Assembly (NCBI GenBank): GCA_036252795.1
Contig: DASYHY010000281.1
Location: forward strand, 1-34,461
Reading direction: 5' to 3'
From: Aurantimonas sp036252795
GTDB taxonomy: Bacteria; Pseudomonadota; Alphaproteobacteria; Rhizobiales; Rhizobiaceae
DNA: 34,461 nucleotides
Shown here: one piece after another, positions 17,201 to 25,055 of the stretch
Position numbering within the stretch: position 1 is the stretch's first letter
Layout of the letters: every line of letters starts with the position of its first letter
The notes under the pieces: model-generated
Seen by the model: the letters and a program-made list of their open reading frames with translations, nothing else
What the model was told of the DNA's origin: nothing
Databases searched by the model: none
Made by a program: the position numbers and the translations under genes

Positions 17201-17306
17201 GATCGCCGACGACGTCGGTTCCGATCCGGACTATCCGGACGTCACCGCCCGCGATGCCGAGGCGCTCCGCGAACTGAAGGCGCTGGGCTGGTTGTCGGCG
17301 GCCTGA
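14283..17306 (+). CDS. ileS: Isoleucyl-tRNA synthetase
   Basis: IleS charges tRNA-Ile and edits misactivated valine. The 1007-residue class I enzyme has the HIGH motif at residues 81-84 (ANGNLHIGHALNK) and KMSKS at 676-680, the inserted editing domain (IWTTTPWTIPGNRAV) and the C-terminal anticodon-binding helices. The C-terminal zinc-finger region of the E. coli type is degenerate: only C968 (KCARSW) remains of the four cysteines. I believe related alphaproteobacterial enzymes share this. The ATG at 14283 is chosen from the family start; no strong ribosome binding site precedes it. The 287-bp gap upstream must hold its promoter, but I see no T-box-like leader. Confidence 0.97.
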   Translation: MSDTDTKPGSEPAEAGTVDYSRTLFLPQTEFPMRAGLPQAEPAWIERWDAMDLYGTLRKASGGRPKYVLHDGPPYANGNLHIGHALNKILKDVITRSFQMRGYDANYVPGWDCHGLPIEWKIEEAYRAKGRNKDEVPVNEFRQECREFAAHWVGVQSAEFRRLGVEGDFKDPYLTMAYGAESVIAGELLKFAMSGQLYRGSKPVMWSVVEKTALAEAEVEYHDHESDTIWAKFPVVEAGGSAHEGQYPENLIGAAVVIWTTTPWTIPGNRAVAFSPRVAYGLYEVTAPDDAENPRWATCGEKLVLADALAADVFAKARMPEGGFMRMRDVKADELATVVVDHPLAGLGYDFPVPLLEGDHVTDEAGTGFVHTAPSHGREDFDAWMAARRDLEARGIDTAIPFTVDDDGFYTKDAPGFGPDAPEGPARVIDDKGKKGDANKRVIDALIAAGNLLARGRLKHSYPHSWRSKKPVIFRNTPQWFVHMDRDLGGYGLEGQASGGDDTLRGRALRAIEETRFVPVSGQNRLRGMIADRPDWVLSRQRAWGVPICVFADAEGNVLKDDAVNARILEAFAQEGADAWFAEGAKERFLGNEHDGTKWTMVRDILDVWFDSGSTHAFCLEKRPDLKWPADLYLEGSDQHRGWFHSSLLESCGTRGRAPYDAVLTHGFVMDEEGRKMSKSLGNVVTPQDVIKQSGADILRLWVVSSDYSEDLRLGKAILQTNIDSYRKLRNTIRWMLGTLAHDRGDEVALADMPELERLMLHRIAELDDMVRKGYDSFDFKRISRTLLDFIVVELSAFYFDIRKDSLYCDPPSSTRRKASLQVVRIIFDRLVTWLAPMLPFTMEEAWLSRYPEAQSVHLEQFRPADAGWRDDALAARWQKLRRVRRVVMGALEEKRRDKIIGSSLEAAPVVHVADAELRALASSVDFAEIAITSGLTISAGPAPAGAFTLADTPGIAVVFHKAEGRKCARSWKIADDVGSDPDYPDVTARDAEALRELKALGWLSAA

Positions 17307-17478
17307 GCCGCTGCGCCCGGCCCCGGCGAGGTTCGGGTTGCTTGCCAAGGTCGGGTGGCCGTCCTAAAGACGGGGCTCGGAATTTCGCCAGATTTGCCTG
17401 TCATGGGCGGGTTTCGATCGTCCGGGTCGAGGGGAATGGGCCCGAGCGGACACTGATCGGCTTAGGGGGCCGTACGCG

Positions 17479-18162
17479 ATGATGCCGACCACCATGCGGA
17501 GAGCTCTCTGCGCCGCGACGCTGCTCGCTGCCGCCCCCGCGCTGACGGGTTGTCTCGGCCCGACCTACGGCACCGGGAAGTCCCAGGGCGAGACGCTGTT
17601 CGACGACCTCAACAACGTCGTCTCCATCGGCGGTGGCGAGCGGACGGCCGAGATCGCCTACAGCCCGCGGCCGGAGCTGGTGCGGCCGGAGAACACGTCG
17701 GTGCTGCCGGCGCCGCAGCCCGTCCGCAACACGACCAGCGACCCGAACTGGCCGGAATCGCCGGAGCAGCGCTCGGCCCGCCGTCAGGCCGCCGCCTACC
17801 AGGGCGAGGGGCCGGTGCCCGCCGATATCGCCTCCTCCCGCAAGGAAGGCGTGACGCAGGACTATCTCGATCGCACCCGGGGCAGCGGCTACACGTTCCG
17901 CGACGACGACGACGCGCAGGTGCTTTCGCCCAGCGAGCTTCGGGGGCGCGGCGAGCTGCTGCGCGAGCGCCAGCAGGCGTCGAAGCAGGGAAGCCCGACG
18001 CAGCGGCGCTATCTGAGCGAGCCGCCGCTGGAGTATCGCCAGCCCGCCGCCACGGCGCCGGTGGGCGAGCCCGGCCTCGACGAGAGCGTCAAGGAGCGCC
18101 GTCTGCGCGGTGCGTCCGGCGAGGGATTCGGCTCCAAGATTCGGGAATGGCTGCCGTTCTGA
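17479..18162 (+). CDS. Putative lipoprotein
   Basis: The 227-residue product begins with a lipoprotein signal peptide: basic residues, hydrophobic stretch and lipobox LTGC with the lipidated cysteine at residue 25. The mature part is hydrophilic, rich in Pro, Arg and Glu, and probably largely disordered, with a short more ordered C-terminus ending in SKIREWLPF. I recognise it only as a conserved lipoprotein often found downstream of ileS in Hyphomicrobiales. An AGGGGG ribosome binding site lies about nine bases before the ATG at 17479. The 172-bp gap after ileS suggests its own promoter. The function is unknown; it is presumably anchored to the outer or inner membrane facing the periplasm. 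Confidence 0.85.
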   Translation: MMPTTMRRALCAATLLAAAPALTGCLGPTYGTGKSQGETLFDDLNNVVSIGGGERTAEIAYSPRPELVRPENTSVLPAPQPVRNTTSDPNWPESPEQRSARRQAAAYQGEGPVPADIASSRKEGVTQDYLDRTRGSGYTFRDDDDAQVLSPSELRGRGELLRERQQASKQGSPTQRRYLSEPPLEYRQPAATAPVGEPGLDESVKERRLRGASGEGFGSKIREWLPF

Positions 18163-18180
18163 TCGGCAATACGCCTGCCT

Positions 18181-18627
18181 TCAACGGCGCCGACGGAAGA
18201 AATCCCTGAGCAGATCGGCGCTCGCCGTCTCGGCAATGCCGGAATAGACGTCCGGAACGTGGTGGCAGGTCGGCTGGCCGAAGAAGCGCGGGCCTGAATC
18301 CACCGCCCCGCCCTTCGGGTCGGTCGCGCCGAAATACAGGCGGCGGATCCGGGCGAAGGAGACCGCGGCCGCGCACATCGCGCAGGGCTCCAGCGTGACG
18401 TATAGGTCGCAGCCGTTGAGCCGCTCCGATCCGAGCGCGGCGCAGGCCGCGCGGATCGTCAGCATCTCCGCATGCGCGGTCGGATCATTGCGTTCCCGCG
18501 TTTCGTTGCCGGCTTCCGCGAGCACGAGTCCGTCGCGGACGACGACCGCGCCCACCGGCGTTTCGTCCCTTTCGGCGGCCAGGCGCGCTTGCGCCAGCGC
18601 GAGATCCATGAATTTCGCGCCTGCCAC
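18181..18627 (-). CDS. tadA: tRNA-specific adenosine deaminase TadA
   Basis: TadA deaminates A34 to inosine in tRNA-Arg(ACG) so one tRNA can read several codons. The zinc site is visible as HAEML (ligand His plus catalytic Glu) and PCAMCAAAV (two cysteine ligands), with the N-terminal TPVGAVVV and the FFGQPTCHHVPDVYSGI region near the C-terminus. The length is about 148 residues. I chose GTG at 18627 because AGAGGA lies eight bases upstream; the ATG at 18609 is possible but has a poorer site, and family members often have a few residues before the FMDLAL segment. The gene is divergent from the tailed pseudouridine synthase gene. Confidence 0.92.
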   Translation of the reverse strand: MAGAKFMDLALAQARLAAERDETPVGAVVVRDGLVLAEAGNETRERNDPTAHAEMLTIRAACAALGSERLNGCDLYVTLEPCAMCAAAVSFARIRRLYFGATDPKGGAVDSGPRFFGQPTCHHVPDVYSGIAETASADLLRDFFRRRR

Positions 18628-18784
18628 GCTCCGGTTCCTCTCGCTCGTTTGCCGGCGACCTGTTAGAGCACCACCGGAACGCTGGGTCGCCGCCAACCCT
18701 CCCGGCAAGGCCGGCCGATCCGAAACTTTTATGTTCCCGAAGGGCTCTGACGGCCGGCAGGCCGCCACAGCAAGGGCGAATTCC

Positions 18785-20626
18785 ATGAGCGATACGACGA
18801 ACGGCGATGACAGGAAAGGCCGCGGCGCCGACGGCAAGGGCGGCCGGGGCGGCAGGCCGGGCGACGGTCCGCGTCGGCCGTCCGGCGGCAGGCCCGCCGG
18901 CGGCAAGGAAGGGGAGCGGCCTCCGCGGGGAGCGCCTAAGGCCGGAGCGCCCAAGGGCGGCGCCCGTCCGTCCCGTGACAATGACCGGCCGCGCGCCGAG
19001 CGCCCGGAACGCGCCGAAGGCGGCGGCAAGCCGCCGTTCAAGCCGCGCAGCCGCGGCATGCTCTCCCATGGCGGCGGCGCTTCCGGGGAGGGACGAGCGG
19101 AGCGCCCGCGCAGCTATGGCCGCCTGCAGCATGACGGACCGAAGGACGAGCGCCGGCCAAGACCGATGAACGACGAGCGCAAGCCGCGCGCGACCGGCGG
19201 CGAAGCCCGTTCCGGCGGCTCGGGGCGCCCACCGCGCGAGGCACCGCCAGCCGCCGCCGCCACGGGCTCGATGCGGATCGCCCGCCGGCTCGCCCGCGCC
19301 GGCATCGCGTCGCGGCGTGATGCCGAGGGCATGATCGCCGACGGCCGGGTCAAGGTGAACGGCAAGGTCCTCGAATCCCCGGCGCTCGACGTCACCGGCC
19401 AGGACGTCATCCAGGTCGACGGGACGCCGTTGCCGGCGATCGAGCGCACGCGCCTCTGGCTGTTCCACAAGCCGGCCGGCACCGTCACCACCAATCGCGA
19501 TCCGGAAGGGCGCGCCACCGTGTTCGACCGGCTGCCGGGCGACATGCCGCGGGTGCTGTCGATCGGCCGGCTGGACATCAACACCGAGGGGCTCCTGCTG
19601 CTGACCAACGATGGCGGCCTGGCCCGGGTTCTCGAACTGCCGTCCACCGGCTGGCTCCGGCGCTACCGGGTGCGGGCCCACGGCGCGATCGACCAGGCGA
19701 AGCTCGACGAGCTGCGGCAGGGCATTGCCATCGACGGCGTCTTCTACGGCGCTATCGAGGCGACGCTCGACCGCGAGCAGGGCGCCAATGTCTGGCTGAC
19801 CCTTGGTCTTCGCGAGGGCAAGAACCGCGAGGTAAAGCGGGTGCTCGGCCATCTCGGCCTCGACGTCAACCGGCTGATCCGCCTGTCATTCGGGCCGTTC
19901 CAGCTGGGTGACCTGAAGGAAGGCGCCGTCCAGGAGATCAAGGGCCGGATGCTGCGCGAGCAGCTGGGCGAGCGGTTGATCGAGGAGGCCGGCGCCGACT
20001 TCGATGCGCCGGTCACCAACGTGTTCTCCAACAAGCCGGTCCAGGCCGAGGAGCCGGGCCCGGACCTGCGTCCGAAGCGCCGGGGCGACTGGGTCTCGGC
20101 CAGCGAGACGGCGCCGAACAAGAAGAAGGTACGCGAAGCCCGGCGCGACGATGCGCTTGGCCGCCTCGACACGCGCTCGCCGCGCGGAGAGCGCGACGAT
20201 CACCCCGCCCGCAAGCCTGCGGCTGGCCGGCCTGAGCGGGGCGAACGGCCCGGCCGTCCGGAGCGGGGAGCGCGGGACGAGGGCGACCGGCGCACAGGCA
20301 GTCGCTTCGACGGCCCGAAGAAATCCTTCGGCGATCGCGGCGCAGCTGCGGGTGACGGGGACCGGCCGGCCCGCAAGCCGGCAGGCGAGCCGAAGCGTTC
20401 GGCCAATGTGTGGATGGCGCCCGGCGCCCGGCCGCAGGGCGCGCGCAAGGCGCAGGCAGCGCAGGATCGCGCCGCCGGCGAACGCCCGGCCGACGAGCGG
20501 CCCCGGAGCGAGCGCCCGTCCCGCGGACGTTCGGCGCCGACCGATCCCGGCAAGCGCGCCGGCAAGCCGGGCGGCCGGCCGAAGCCCGGCGGGGCGACGC
20601 CGCCGCGGCGGCCCCGCAAGGACTGA
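18785..20626 (+). CDS. RsuA/RluB family 23S rRNA pseudouridine synthase with long disordered tails
   Basis: The 613-residue product has three parts. Residues 1-160 are low-complexity, rich in Gly, Arg, Pro and Lys. Residues from about 163 hold an S4 RNA-binding domain (MRIARRLARAGIASRRDAEGMI), followed to about 395 by a pseudouridine synthase domain with the motif GRLDINTEGLLLLTNDGG, whose catalytic Asp is residue 264. Residues from about 400 to 613 are again Arg/Pro/Gly/Asp-rich and basic. The core fits RluB, which makes a pseudouridine in helix 89 of 23S rRNA, but RsuA/RluE/RluF alternatives cannot be excluded. The ATG has AAGGG about nine bases upstream; an upstream ATG at 18731 is less likely. 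rsmD follows after 6 bp, so two rRNA modification genes are coupled. Confidence 0.9.
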   Translation: MSDTTNGDDRKGRGADGKGGRGGRPGDGPRRPSGGRPAGGKEGERPPRGAPKAGAPKGGARPSRDNDRPRAERPERAEGGGKPPFKPRSRGMLSHGGGASGEGRAERPRSYGRLQHDGPKDERRPRPMNDERKPRATGGEARSGGSGRPPREAPPAAAATGSMRIARRLARAGIASRRDAEGMIADGRVKVNGKVLESPALDVTGQDVIQVDGTPLPAIERTRLWLFHKPAGTVTTNRDPEGRATVFDRLPGDMPRVLSIGRLDINTEGLLLLTNDGGLARVLELPSTGWLRRYRVRAHGAIDQAKLDELRQGIAIDGVFYGAIEATLDREQGANVWLTLGLREGKNREVKRVLGHLGLDVNRLIRLSFGPFQLGDLKEGAVQEIKGRMLREQLGERLIEEAGADFDAPVTNVFSNKPVQAEEPGPDLRPKRRGDWVSASETAPNKKKVREARRDDALGRLDTRSPRGERDDHPARKPAAGRPERGERPGRPERGARDEGDRRTGSRFDGPKKSFGDRGAAAGDGDRPARKPAGEPKRSANVWMAPGARPQGARKAQAAQDRAAGERPADERPRSERPSRGRSAPTDPGKRAGKPGGRPKPGGATPPRRPRKD

Positions 20627-20632
20627 CGCGGC

Positions 20633-21214
20633 ATGCGCATCGTCGGCGGCGAACTCCGCGGACGCCGTCTGGCGACACCGGCCGGCGACGCGATCCGCCC
20701 CACGTCCGATCGCCATCGCGAGACGCTGTTCAACATGCTCGCCCACCGGCCGGGCTTCGTCCTGGACGGGGCGCGGGTGCTCGATCTCTTCTCCGGGACC
20801 GGCGCGCTGGGGATCGAGGCGCTGTCGCGCGGCGCCCGCTTCTGTCTCTTCGTCGAGGAGAGCGTCGAGGGGCGCGGCCTGATCCGGCAGAACGTCGAGA
20901 CCTTCGGCCTGCAGGGCCGCACGAAGATATTCCGCCGTGACGCGACCCGGCTCGGCGCCGCCGGCACGATCGAGCCCTTCGACTGCGTCCTCGCCGATCC
21001 GCCCTATGGGCGGCGGCTGGGGGAGGGGGCGCTTGCATCGGCACTCGCCGGGGGCTGGCTGAAGCCGGGCGCCGTCATCGTGCTCGAGGAGGCCGTCGCC
21101 GCGCCCTTCGACGCGCCTGCCGGCCTGCGGCTCGAGGAAGCGCGGACGATGGGCGACACGGTGCTGCGCTTTCTCGTCGCGGCGGAGGGCGCGGCCGGAC
21201 CGGGACCTAACTAA
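20633..21214 (+). CDS. rsmD: 16S rRNA guanine-N2 methyltransferase RsmD
   Basis: RsmD methylates G966 of 16S rRNA. The 193-residue protein has the family start MRIVGGELRGRRL, followed by the conserved IRPTSDRHRETLFNML, the SAM-binding motif VLDLFSGTGALGIEALSRGA near residues 49-68, and the catalytic DPPY motif (VLADPPYGRRLGEG) near residue 120. The length is normal. The start is 6 bp after the pseudouridine synthase stop and has no strong ribosome binding site, so it may depend on translational coupling. No terminator is evident before the next gene, 106 bp on. Confidence 0.95.
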   Translation: MRIVGGELRGRRLATPAGDAIRPTSDRHRETLFNMLAHRPGFVLDGARVLDLFSGTGALGIEALSRGARFCLFVEESVEGRGLIRQNVETFGLQGRTKIFRRDATRLGAAGTIEPFDCVLADPPYGRRLGEGALASALAGGWLKPGAVIVLEEAVAAPFDAPAGLRLEEARTMGDTVLRFLVAAEGAAGPGPN

Positions 21215-21221
21215 ACCTTAA

Positions 21222-21252
21222 TTGGCACCGATCTCTCCATTCCCCCAATATA
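21222..21252 (+). promoter_or_regulatory. Possible promoter of the M16 peptidase operon
   Basis: TTGGCA at 21222-21227 is followed after 18 bp by CAATAT, overlapping an AT-rich AATATA. It lies about 70 bp before the first M16 gene, in the most AT-rich part of the gap. The match is moderate. Confidence 0.35.
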
Positions 21253-21320
21253 CGGTTCCCGACCGGGCGACAGCGCCCGGCAGATGCGGTTGAGACGCAA
21301 CAGCGAGGCAATCTCCGAAG

Positions 21321-22772
21321 ATGACCGATCCTGCGCGAAACCTTGGCCTCTCGGCGAGCGCGCTCGCCCTGGCGCTTTTCCTTCCGTTCTCGAGCGCGGC
21401 GTGGGCCCAGACGACGCCGACGAGCGAGTCCCGAACGGCCCCGGCAGAACAGACCACCGAGGCCAGCCAGAGCACGGAAGCCAAGCAGGACGCGGCGCGG
21501 GTCTCGACTTTCACCCTGGACAACGGCCTGCAGGTCGTCGTCCTGCCCGACCACCGCGCCCCGGTGGTCACGCAGATGGTCTACTACCGCGTCGGCGCGG
21601 CCGACGAGGCACCGGGCGAGAGCGGCATCGCACATTTCCTCGAGCACCTGATGTTCAAGGGCACGACCGATCATCCGGCGGGAGAGTTCTCCGGCGCGGT
21701 CGCCGATCTCGGCGGGCAGGAAAACGCCTTCACCTCGTCCGACTACACCGGCTACTACCAGCAGGTGCCGGCCGAGGCGCTGGAAATGGTGATGGAGTTC
21801 GAGGCCGACCGCATGGCCAACCTCGTCCTCTCGGACGAAGCCGTGCTGCCCGAGCGCGACGTCATCCTCGAGGAGCGGCGGATGCGGGTCGACAACGACC
21901 CGTCCTCGCAGCTTTCCGAGAGCGTTCAGGCGACGATGTTCCAGAACAGTCCCTATGGCACGCCGATCATCGGCTGGCGCTCGGAAATCGAGCAGCTCAG
22001 CCGCGACGACGCCATCGCGTTCTACGACAAGTACTACACGCCGAACAACGCCATCCTCCTCGTCGCCGGCGACGTGACCGAGGAGCAGGTTCGCGATCTA
22101 GCCGAGAAGACCTACGGCAAGGTGGAGCGCCGCGCCGAACCGGGCGAACGGGTCCGCCCCGTCGAGCCCGAGCCGCTGGCGGCGCGGACGGTGACCCTCA
22201 CCGACCCGCGCGTCACCCAGCCGATGATGCAGAGACTGTATCTCGTGCCGTCCGACACCACGGCCGAAGGGGGTGAGGCCGAGGCCCTCGACCTTCTCGC
22301 CGACATCCTCGGCGGCGGCACCACCAGCCGGCTTTACCGCTCGCTGATCGTCGACAAGGGCATCGCCGCCGGTACCGGCGCCTACTACGCCGGCACGGCG
22401 CTCGAGGAGGGCCAGTTCGCCGTCTACGGCACGCCCCGCGGCGAGGCGAGCCTCGACTCGGTCGAGACGGCGATCGCCGCCGAGATCGAGGACATCGTCG
22501 AGAACGGCATCACCGAGGACGAGCTGGAGCGGGCGAAGAACCGTGTCCGCAAGAATCTCATCTATCTGCGCGACAGCCAGACCTCGATGGCGCGGCGCTA
22601 CGCCGCGGCGTTGTCCACCGGCCGCACGATCGCAGACGTCGAGGCATGGCCGGAGCGCATCGACGCGGTGACCGTCGAGGAGGTGCACGCGGTCTCCCGC
22701 AAGTACCTGCAGCCGCGGCGTTCGGTGACCGGCTATCTGCTGCCGGAAGCCTCCGACGAAACCCGCTCCTGA
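21321..22772 (+). CDS. M16 family zinc metallopeptidase (catalytic subunit)
   Basis: The 483-residue protein has an N-terminal signal peptide (hydrophobic residues about 10-28, AWA-Q-type cleavage), so it is periplasmic. The inverted zinc motif is intact: HFLEH with H105, E108 and H109, and the third ligand glutamate about 76 residues later in LEERR (E184/E185). The C-terminal half shows the second M16 domain with LGGGTTSRLYRSLIVDKGIA. This is the M16B type, in which the active subunit pairs with an inactive partner; that partner is encoded 29 bp downstream. It probably degrades peptides in the periplasm. It is not obviously PqqF, as no pqq gene is near. Confidence 0.93.
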   Translation: MTDPARNLGLSASALALALFLPFSSAAWAQTTPTSESRTAPAEQTTEASQSTEAKQDAARVSTFTLDNGLQVVVLPDHRAPVVTQMVYYRVGAADEAPGESGIAHFLEHLMFKGTTDHPAGEFSGAVADLGGQENAFTSSDYTGYYQQVPAEALEMVMEFEADRMANLVLSDEAVLPERDVILEERRMRVDNDPSSQLSESVQATMFQNSPYGTPIIGWRSEIEQLSRDDAIAFYDKYYTPNNAILLVAGDVTEEQVRDLAEKTYGKVERRAEPGERVRPVEPEPLAARTVTLTDPRVTQPMMQRLYLVPSDTTAEGGEAEALDLLADILGGGTTSRLYRSLIVDKGIAAGTGAYYAGTALEEGQFAVYGTPRGEASLDSVETAIAAEIEDIVENGITEDELERAKNRVRKNLIYLRDSQTSMARRYAAALSTGRTIADVEAWPERIDAVTVEEVHAVSRKYLQPRRSVTGYLLPEASDETRS

Positions 22773-22801
22773 TTTTCAGCATCGCCCGAAGGAAGAGTTC
22801 G

Positions 22802-24121
22802 TTGAAGCATTTCGCCAACACCATCGCCGTGCTCGGCCTGACGCTGACCACCGCCTTCATCGCCGCGTCTCCCGTCGCGGCCGTCGAAATCGAGGAAGTC
22901 GTCAGCCCGGGCGGGATCAGGGCGCTTCTGGTCGAGGACTACACCAACCCGCTGATCGCGATGAAATTCGCCTTCAAGGAGGGCGGCTCGACCCAGGATG
23001 CCGAGGGCAAGGAAGGCACCGCCAATCTGATGTCGGGCCTGCTCGACGAGGGGGCGGGCGACATCGAGAGCCAGGACTTCCAGGCCCGGCTCGACGAACT
23101 CGGGGTTTCGCTGAGCTACGACGCCAGCCTCGACGACTTCACCGGCAATTTTCGCACGATCACCGAGTTCGAGGACGATGCCTTCGAACTGCTTCGCCTG
23201 TCGGTGAACGAGCCGCGCTTCGACGAGGAGCCGGTGGCGCGGATCCGAGGGCAGATCTCCGCCGGGATTCTCGCCGATCGTAACGACCCTGGTGAGTTGG
23301 CTGCCAAGGCCTTCCGCGAGACCGTCTTTCCCGGGCATCCTTATTCGCGCCCCAGCGAGGGGACGATCGAGAGCCTGGCGACGGTCACGTCGGAGGATCT
23401 TCGCGATTTCCGCGAACGCACTTTCGCCCGTGACAATCTCGTCGTCGGCGTCGTCGGCGCCATCGGCGCGGAAGAGCTGGGTGCCAAGCTCGACCAGGTG
23501 TTCGGGGACCTGCCGGAGACGGCGGAGCTGAAGGACGTGCCGGACACGGAGCCGGTGATCGGCGAGACCGTCGCCGTCGATCTCGCGGTGCCGCAGACGA
23601 CCATCCAGATGGCGCTGCCCGGCGTGATGCGCGACGACGACGCGTTCTTCGCGGCCTATCTGGTGAACCACGTCCTCGGTGGCGGCAGCTTCACGTCGCG
23701 CCTCTACGAGGAGATCCGCGAGATGCGCGGCCTCGCCTACGGCGCCGGATCATGGCTGGCGAGCTACGACCATGCAGCGCTCCTCGGCATCAACACCGCG
23801 ACCCGGGCCGATGCCGCCGAGGAGAGCATCCGGATCATCCGCGCGGAGCTGGAACGCCTGGCGCAGGAAGGCCCCAGCGAGGAGGAACTCGCCAAGGCCA
23901 AGACCTACGTGAAGGGTGCCTACGCCATCCAGAACCTCGATTCCTCGCTGGCGATCGCCTCGACGCTCGTCGGGATCCAGCTGGACGATCTCGGCATCGA
24001 CTATATCGACGAGCGACAGGACCTCATCGATGCCGTCACCATGGACGCGGTGAAGGCGATGGCGCAGCAACTCCTCTCTGTCGAGCCGACGGTCATCACG
24101 GTCGGGCCCGCCGGGGCCTGA
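22802..24121 (+). CDS. M16 family peptidase-like protein, non-catalytic partner
   Basis: The 439-residue protein has an N-terminal signal peptide (hydrophobic residues about 8-27, ending AAVE) and the full M16 fold pattern, but where the active subunit has HFLEH this one reads GTANLMSGLLDEGAGD, so no zinc site can form. It keeps the C-terminal features thought to complete the partner's substrate site, such as LGGGSFTSRLYEEIREMRGLAYG. The start is TTG at 22802, supported by the strong ribosome binding site AAGGAAG about six bases upstream and by the signal peptide. The frame is open upstream, but that stretch overlaps the first M16 gene. The two probably form a heterodimer. Confidence 0.9.
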   Translation: MKHFANTIAVLGLTLTTAFIAASPVAAVEIEEVVSPGGIRALLVEDYTNPLIAMKFAFKEGGSTQDAEGKEGTANLMSGLLDEGAGDIESQDFQARLDELGVSLSYDASLDDFTGNFRTITEFEDDAFELLRLSVNEPRFDEEPVARIRGQISAGILADRNDPGELAAKAFRETVFPGHPYSRPSEGTIESLATVTSEDLRDFRERTFARDNLVVGVVGAIGAEELGAKLDQVFGDLPETAELKDVPDTEPVIGETVAVDLAVPQTTIQMALPGVMRDDDAFFAAYLVNHVLGGGSFTSRLYEEIREMRGLAYGAGSWLASYDHAALLGINTATRADAAEESIRIIRAELERLAQEGPSEEELAKAKTYVKGAYAIQNLDSSLAIASTLVGIQLDDLGIDYIDERQDLIDAVTMDAVKAMAQQLLSVEPTVITVGPAGA

Positions 24122-24125
24122 CGAC

Positions 24126-25055
24126 ATGAACGATGTCGCGCTGGCGCTTGGCGGCGGGGGTGCCCGCGGTATCGCTCACATCCACGTTCTCGAAGCGCTG
24201 GACGAACTCGGGGTCGTGCCGACCCGTATCGTCGGGTCGTCGATCGGCGCGATCATCGGCGTCGGCTACGCCGCCGGCATGTCGGGGGCGGAGATCCGGG
24301 GCTTCGTGCTCGAGACGTTCGCCAGCAGGCGGGAGGTCCTCGCCAGGCTCTGGCGGACCCGGCCGGCGAGCTTCCATGATTTCGTCGCGGACGGCGGTCT
24401 CCGGATCGGCCAGCTCAATGCCGAGCGGGTGCTGGGCGTCTTTCTGCCCTCCGCCCTTCCGAAGCGCTTCGAGGATCTGCGGATACCGCTCGGCGTGATG
24501 GCGACCGATTTCTACGCGCGCCTGGAATGCGAGATCGACTCCGGCGATCTGCTCAGCGCCGTCGCCGCCTCCTGCGCGCTGCCGGCAATCTTCCGCCCGG
24601 TCCGCCGCAAGGGCCAGGTGCTCATCGATGGCGGTATCTTCAATCCGCTGCCATTCGACCGGCTTTGCGACAGGGCCGATTTCGTCCTGGCGGTCGATGT
24701 GAACGGCGGCCCGGAGGGAGACGGCACGAGCCTTCCGACGCCGTTGGAGGCGACGTTCGGCGCAACGCAGCTGATGATGCACGCGATCCTGGAGACGAAG
24801 CTCAAGATCCGCGCTCCCGATGTCCTGCTGCGCCCGCCGGTGGGTCGGTTCCGCGTGCTCGACTTTCTGCTCACCCGGCAGATCCTCGAGCAGACGGCGC
24901 CGCTCAAGGAGGAGGCCAAGCGTGCGATCGACCGCCTGCTCGCCCCCGCGGCGCCTCAGGAAGGTACCGGTGGCAGCTCCGGTCGCGCCGATCTCAGTGC
25001 GCCTGCCGGGCCACTTCCTCGAGAAAGCGCATCAGGCCCGTCTCTACCCGCGTGA
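24126..25055 (+). CDS. Patatin-like phospholipase (RssA-type)
   Basis: The 309-residue protein has the patatin oxyanion motif GGGGARGIAHI (residues 9-19), the nucleophile elbow GSSIG with S39, and the catalytic Asp in the DGG motif (D168, LIDGGIFNPLPFD). These make a Ser-Asp dyad lipid acyl hydrolase likely. It resembles the cytoplasmic RssA/YchK group, whose substrates are unclear. It starts 4 bp after the second M16 gene, so it is probably in the same operon. The last 62 bp overlap the convergent topoisomerase IB gene, and the final 30 or so residues are low-complexity Gly/Ser/Pro, unlike the conserved core. Confidence 0.92.
   Translation: MNDVALALGGGGARGIAHIHVLEALDELGVVPTRIVGSSIGAIIGVGYAAGMSGAEIRGFVLETFASRREVLARLWRTRPASFHDFVADGGLRIGQLNAERVLGVFLPSALPKRFEDLRIPLGVMATDFYARLECEIDSGDLLSAVAASCALPAIFRPVRRKGQVLIDGGIFNPLPFDRLCDRADFVLAVDVNGGPEGDGTSLPTPLEATFGATQLMMHAILETKLKIRAPDVLLRPPVGRFRVLDFLLTRQILEQTAPLKEEAKRAIDRLLAPAAPQEGTGGSSGRADLSAPAGPLPRESASGPSLPA

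Noticed and set aside
17359..17373. Hairpin CCGTC-CTAAA-GACGG after ileS as a terminator
   Set aside because: The stem is only 5 bp with no T-run; too weak to call.
18395..18784. Upstream extension of the pseudouridine synthase frame
   Set aside because: It overlaps tadA on the other strand; the ATG at 18785 has a good ribosome binding site.
22646..22801. Upstream extension of the second M16 gene
   Set aside because: It overlaps the end of the first M16 gene in another frame; the TTG at 22802 has a strong ribosome binding site and starts a signal peptide.
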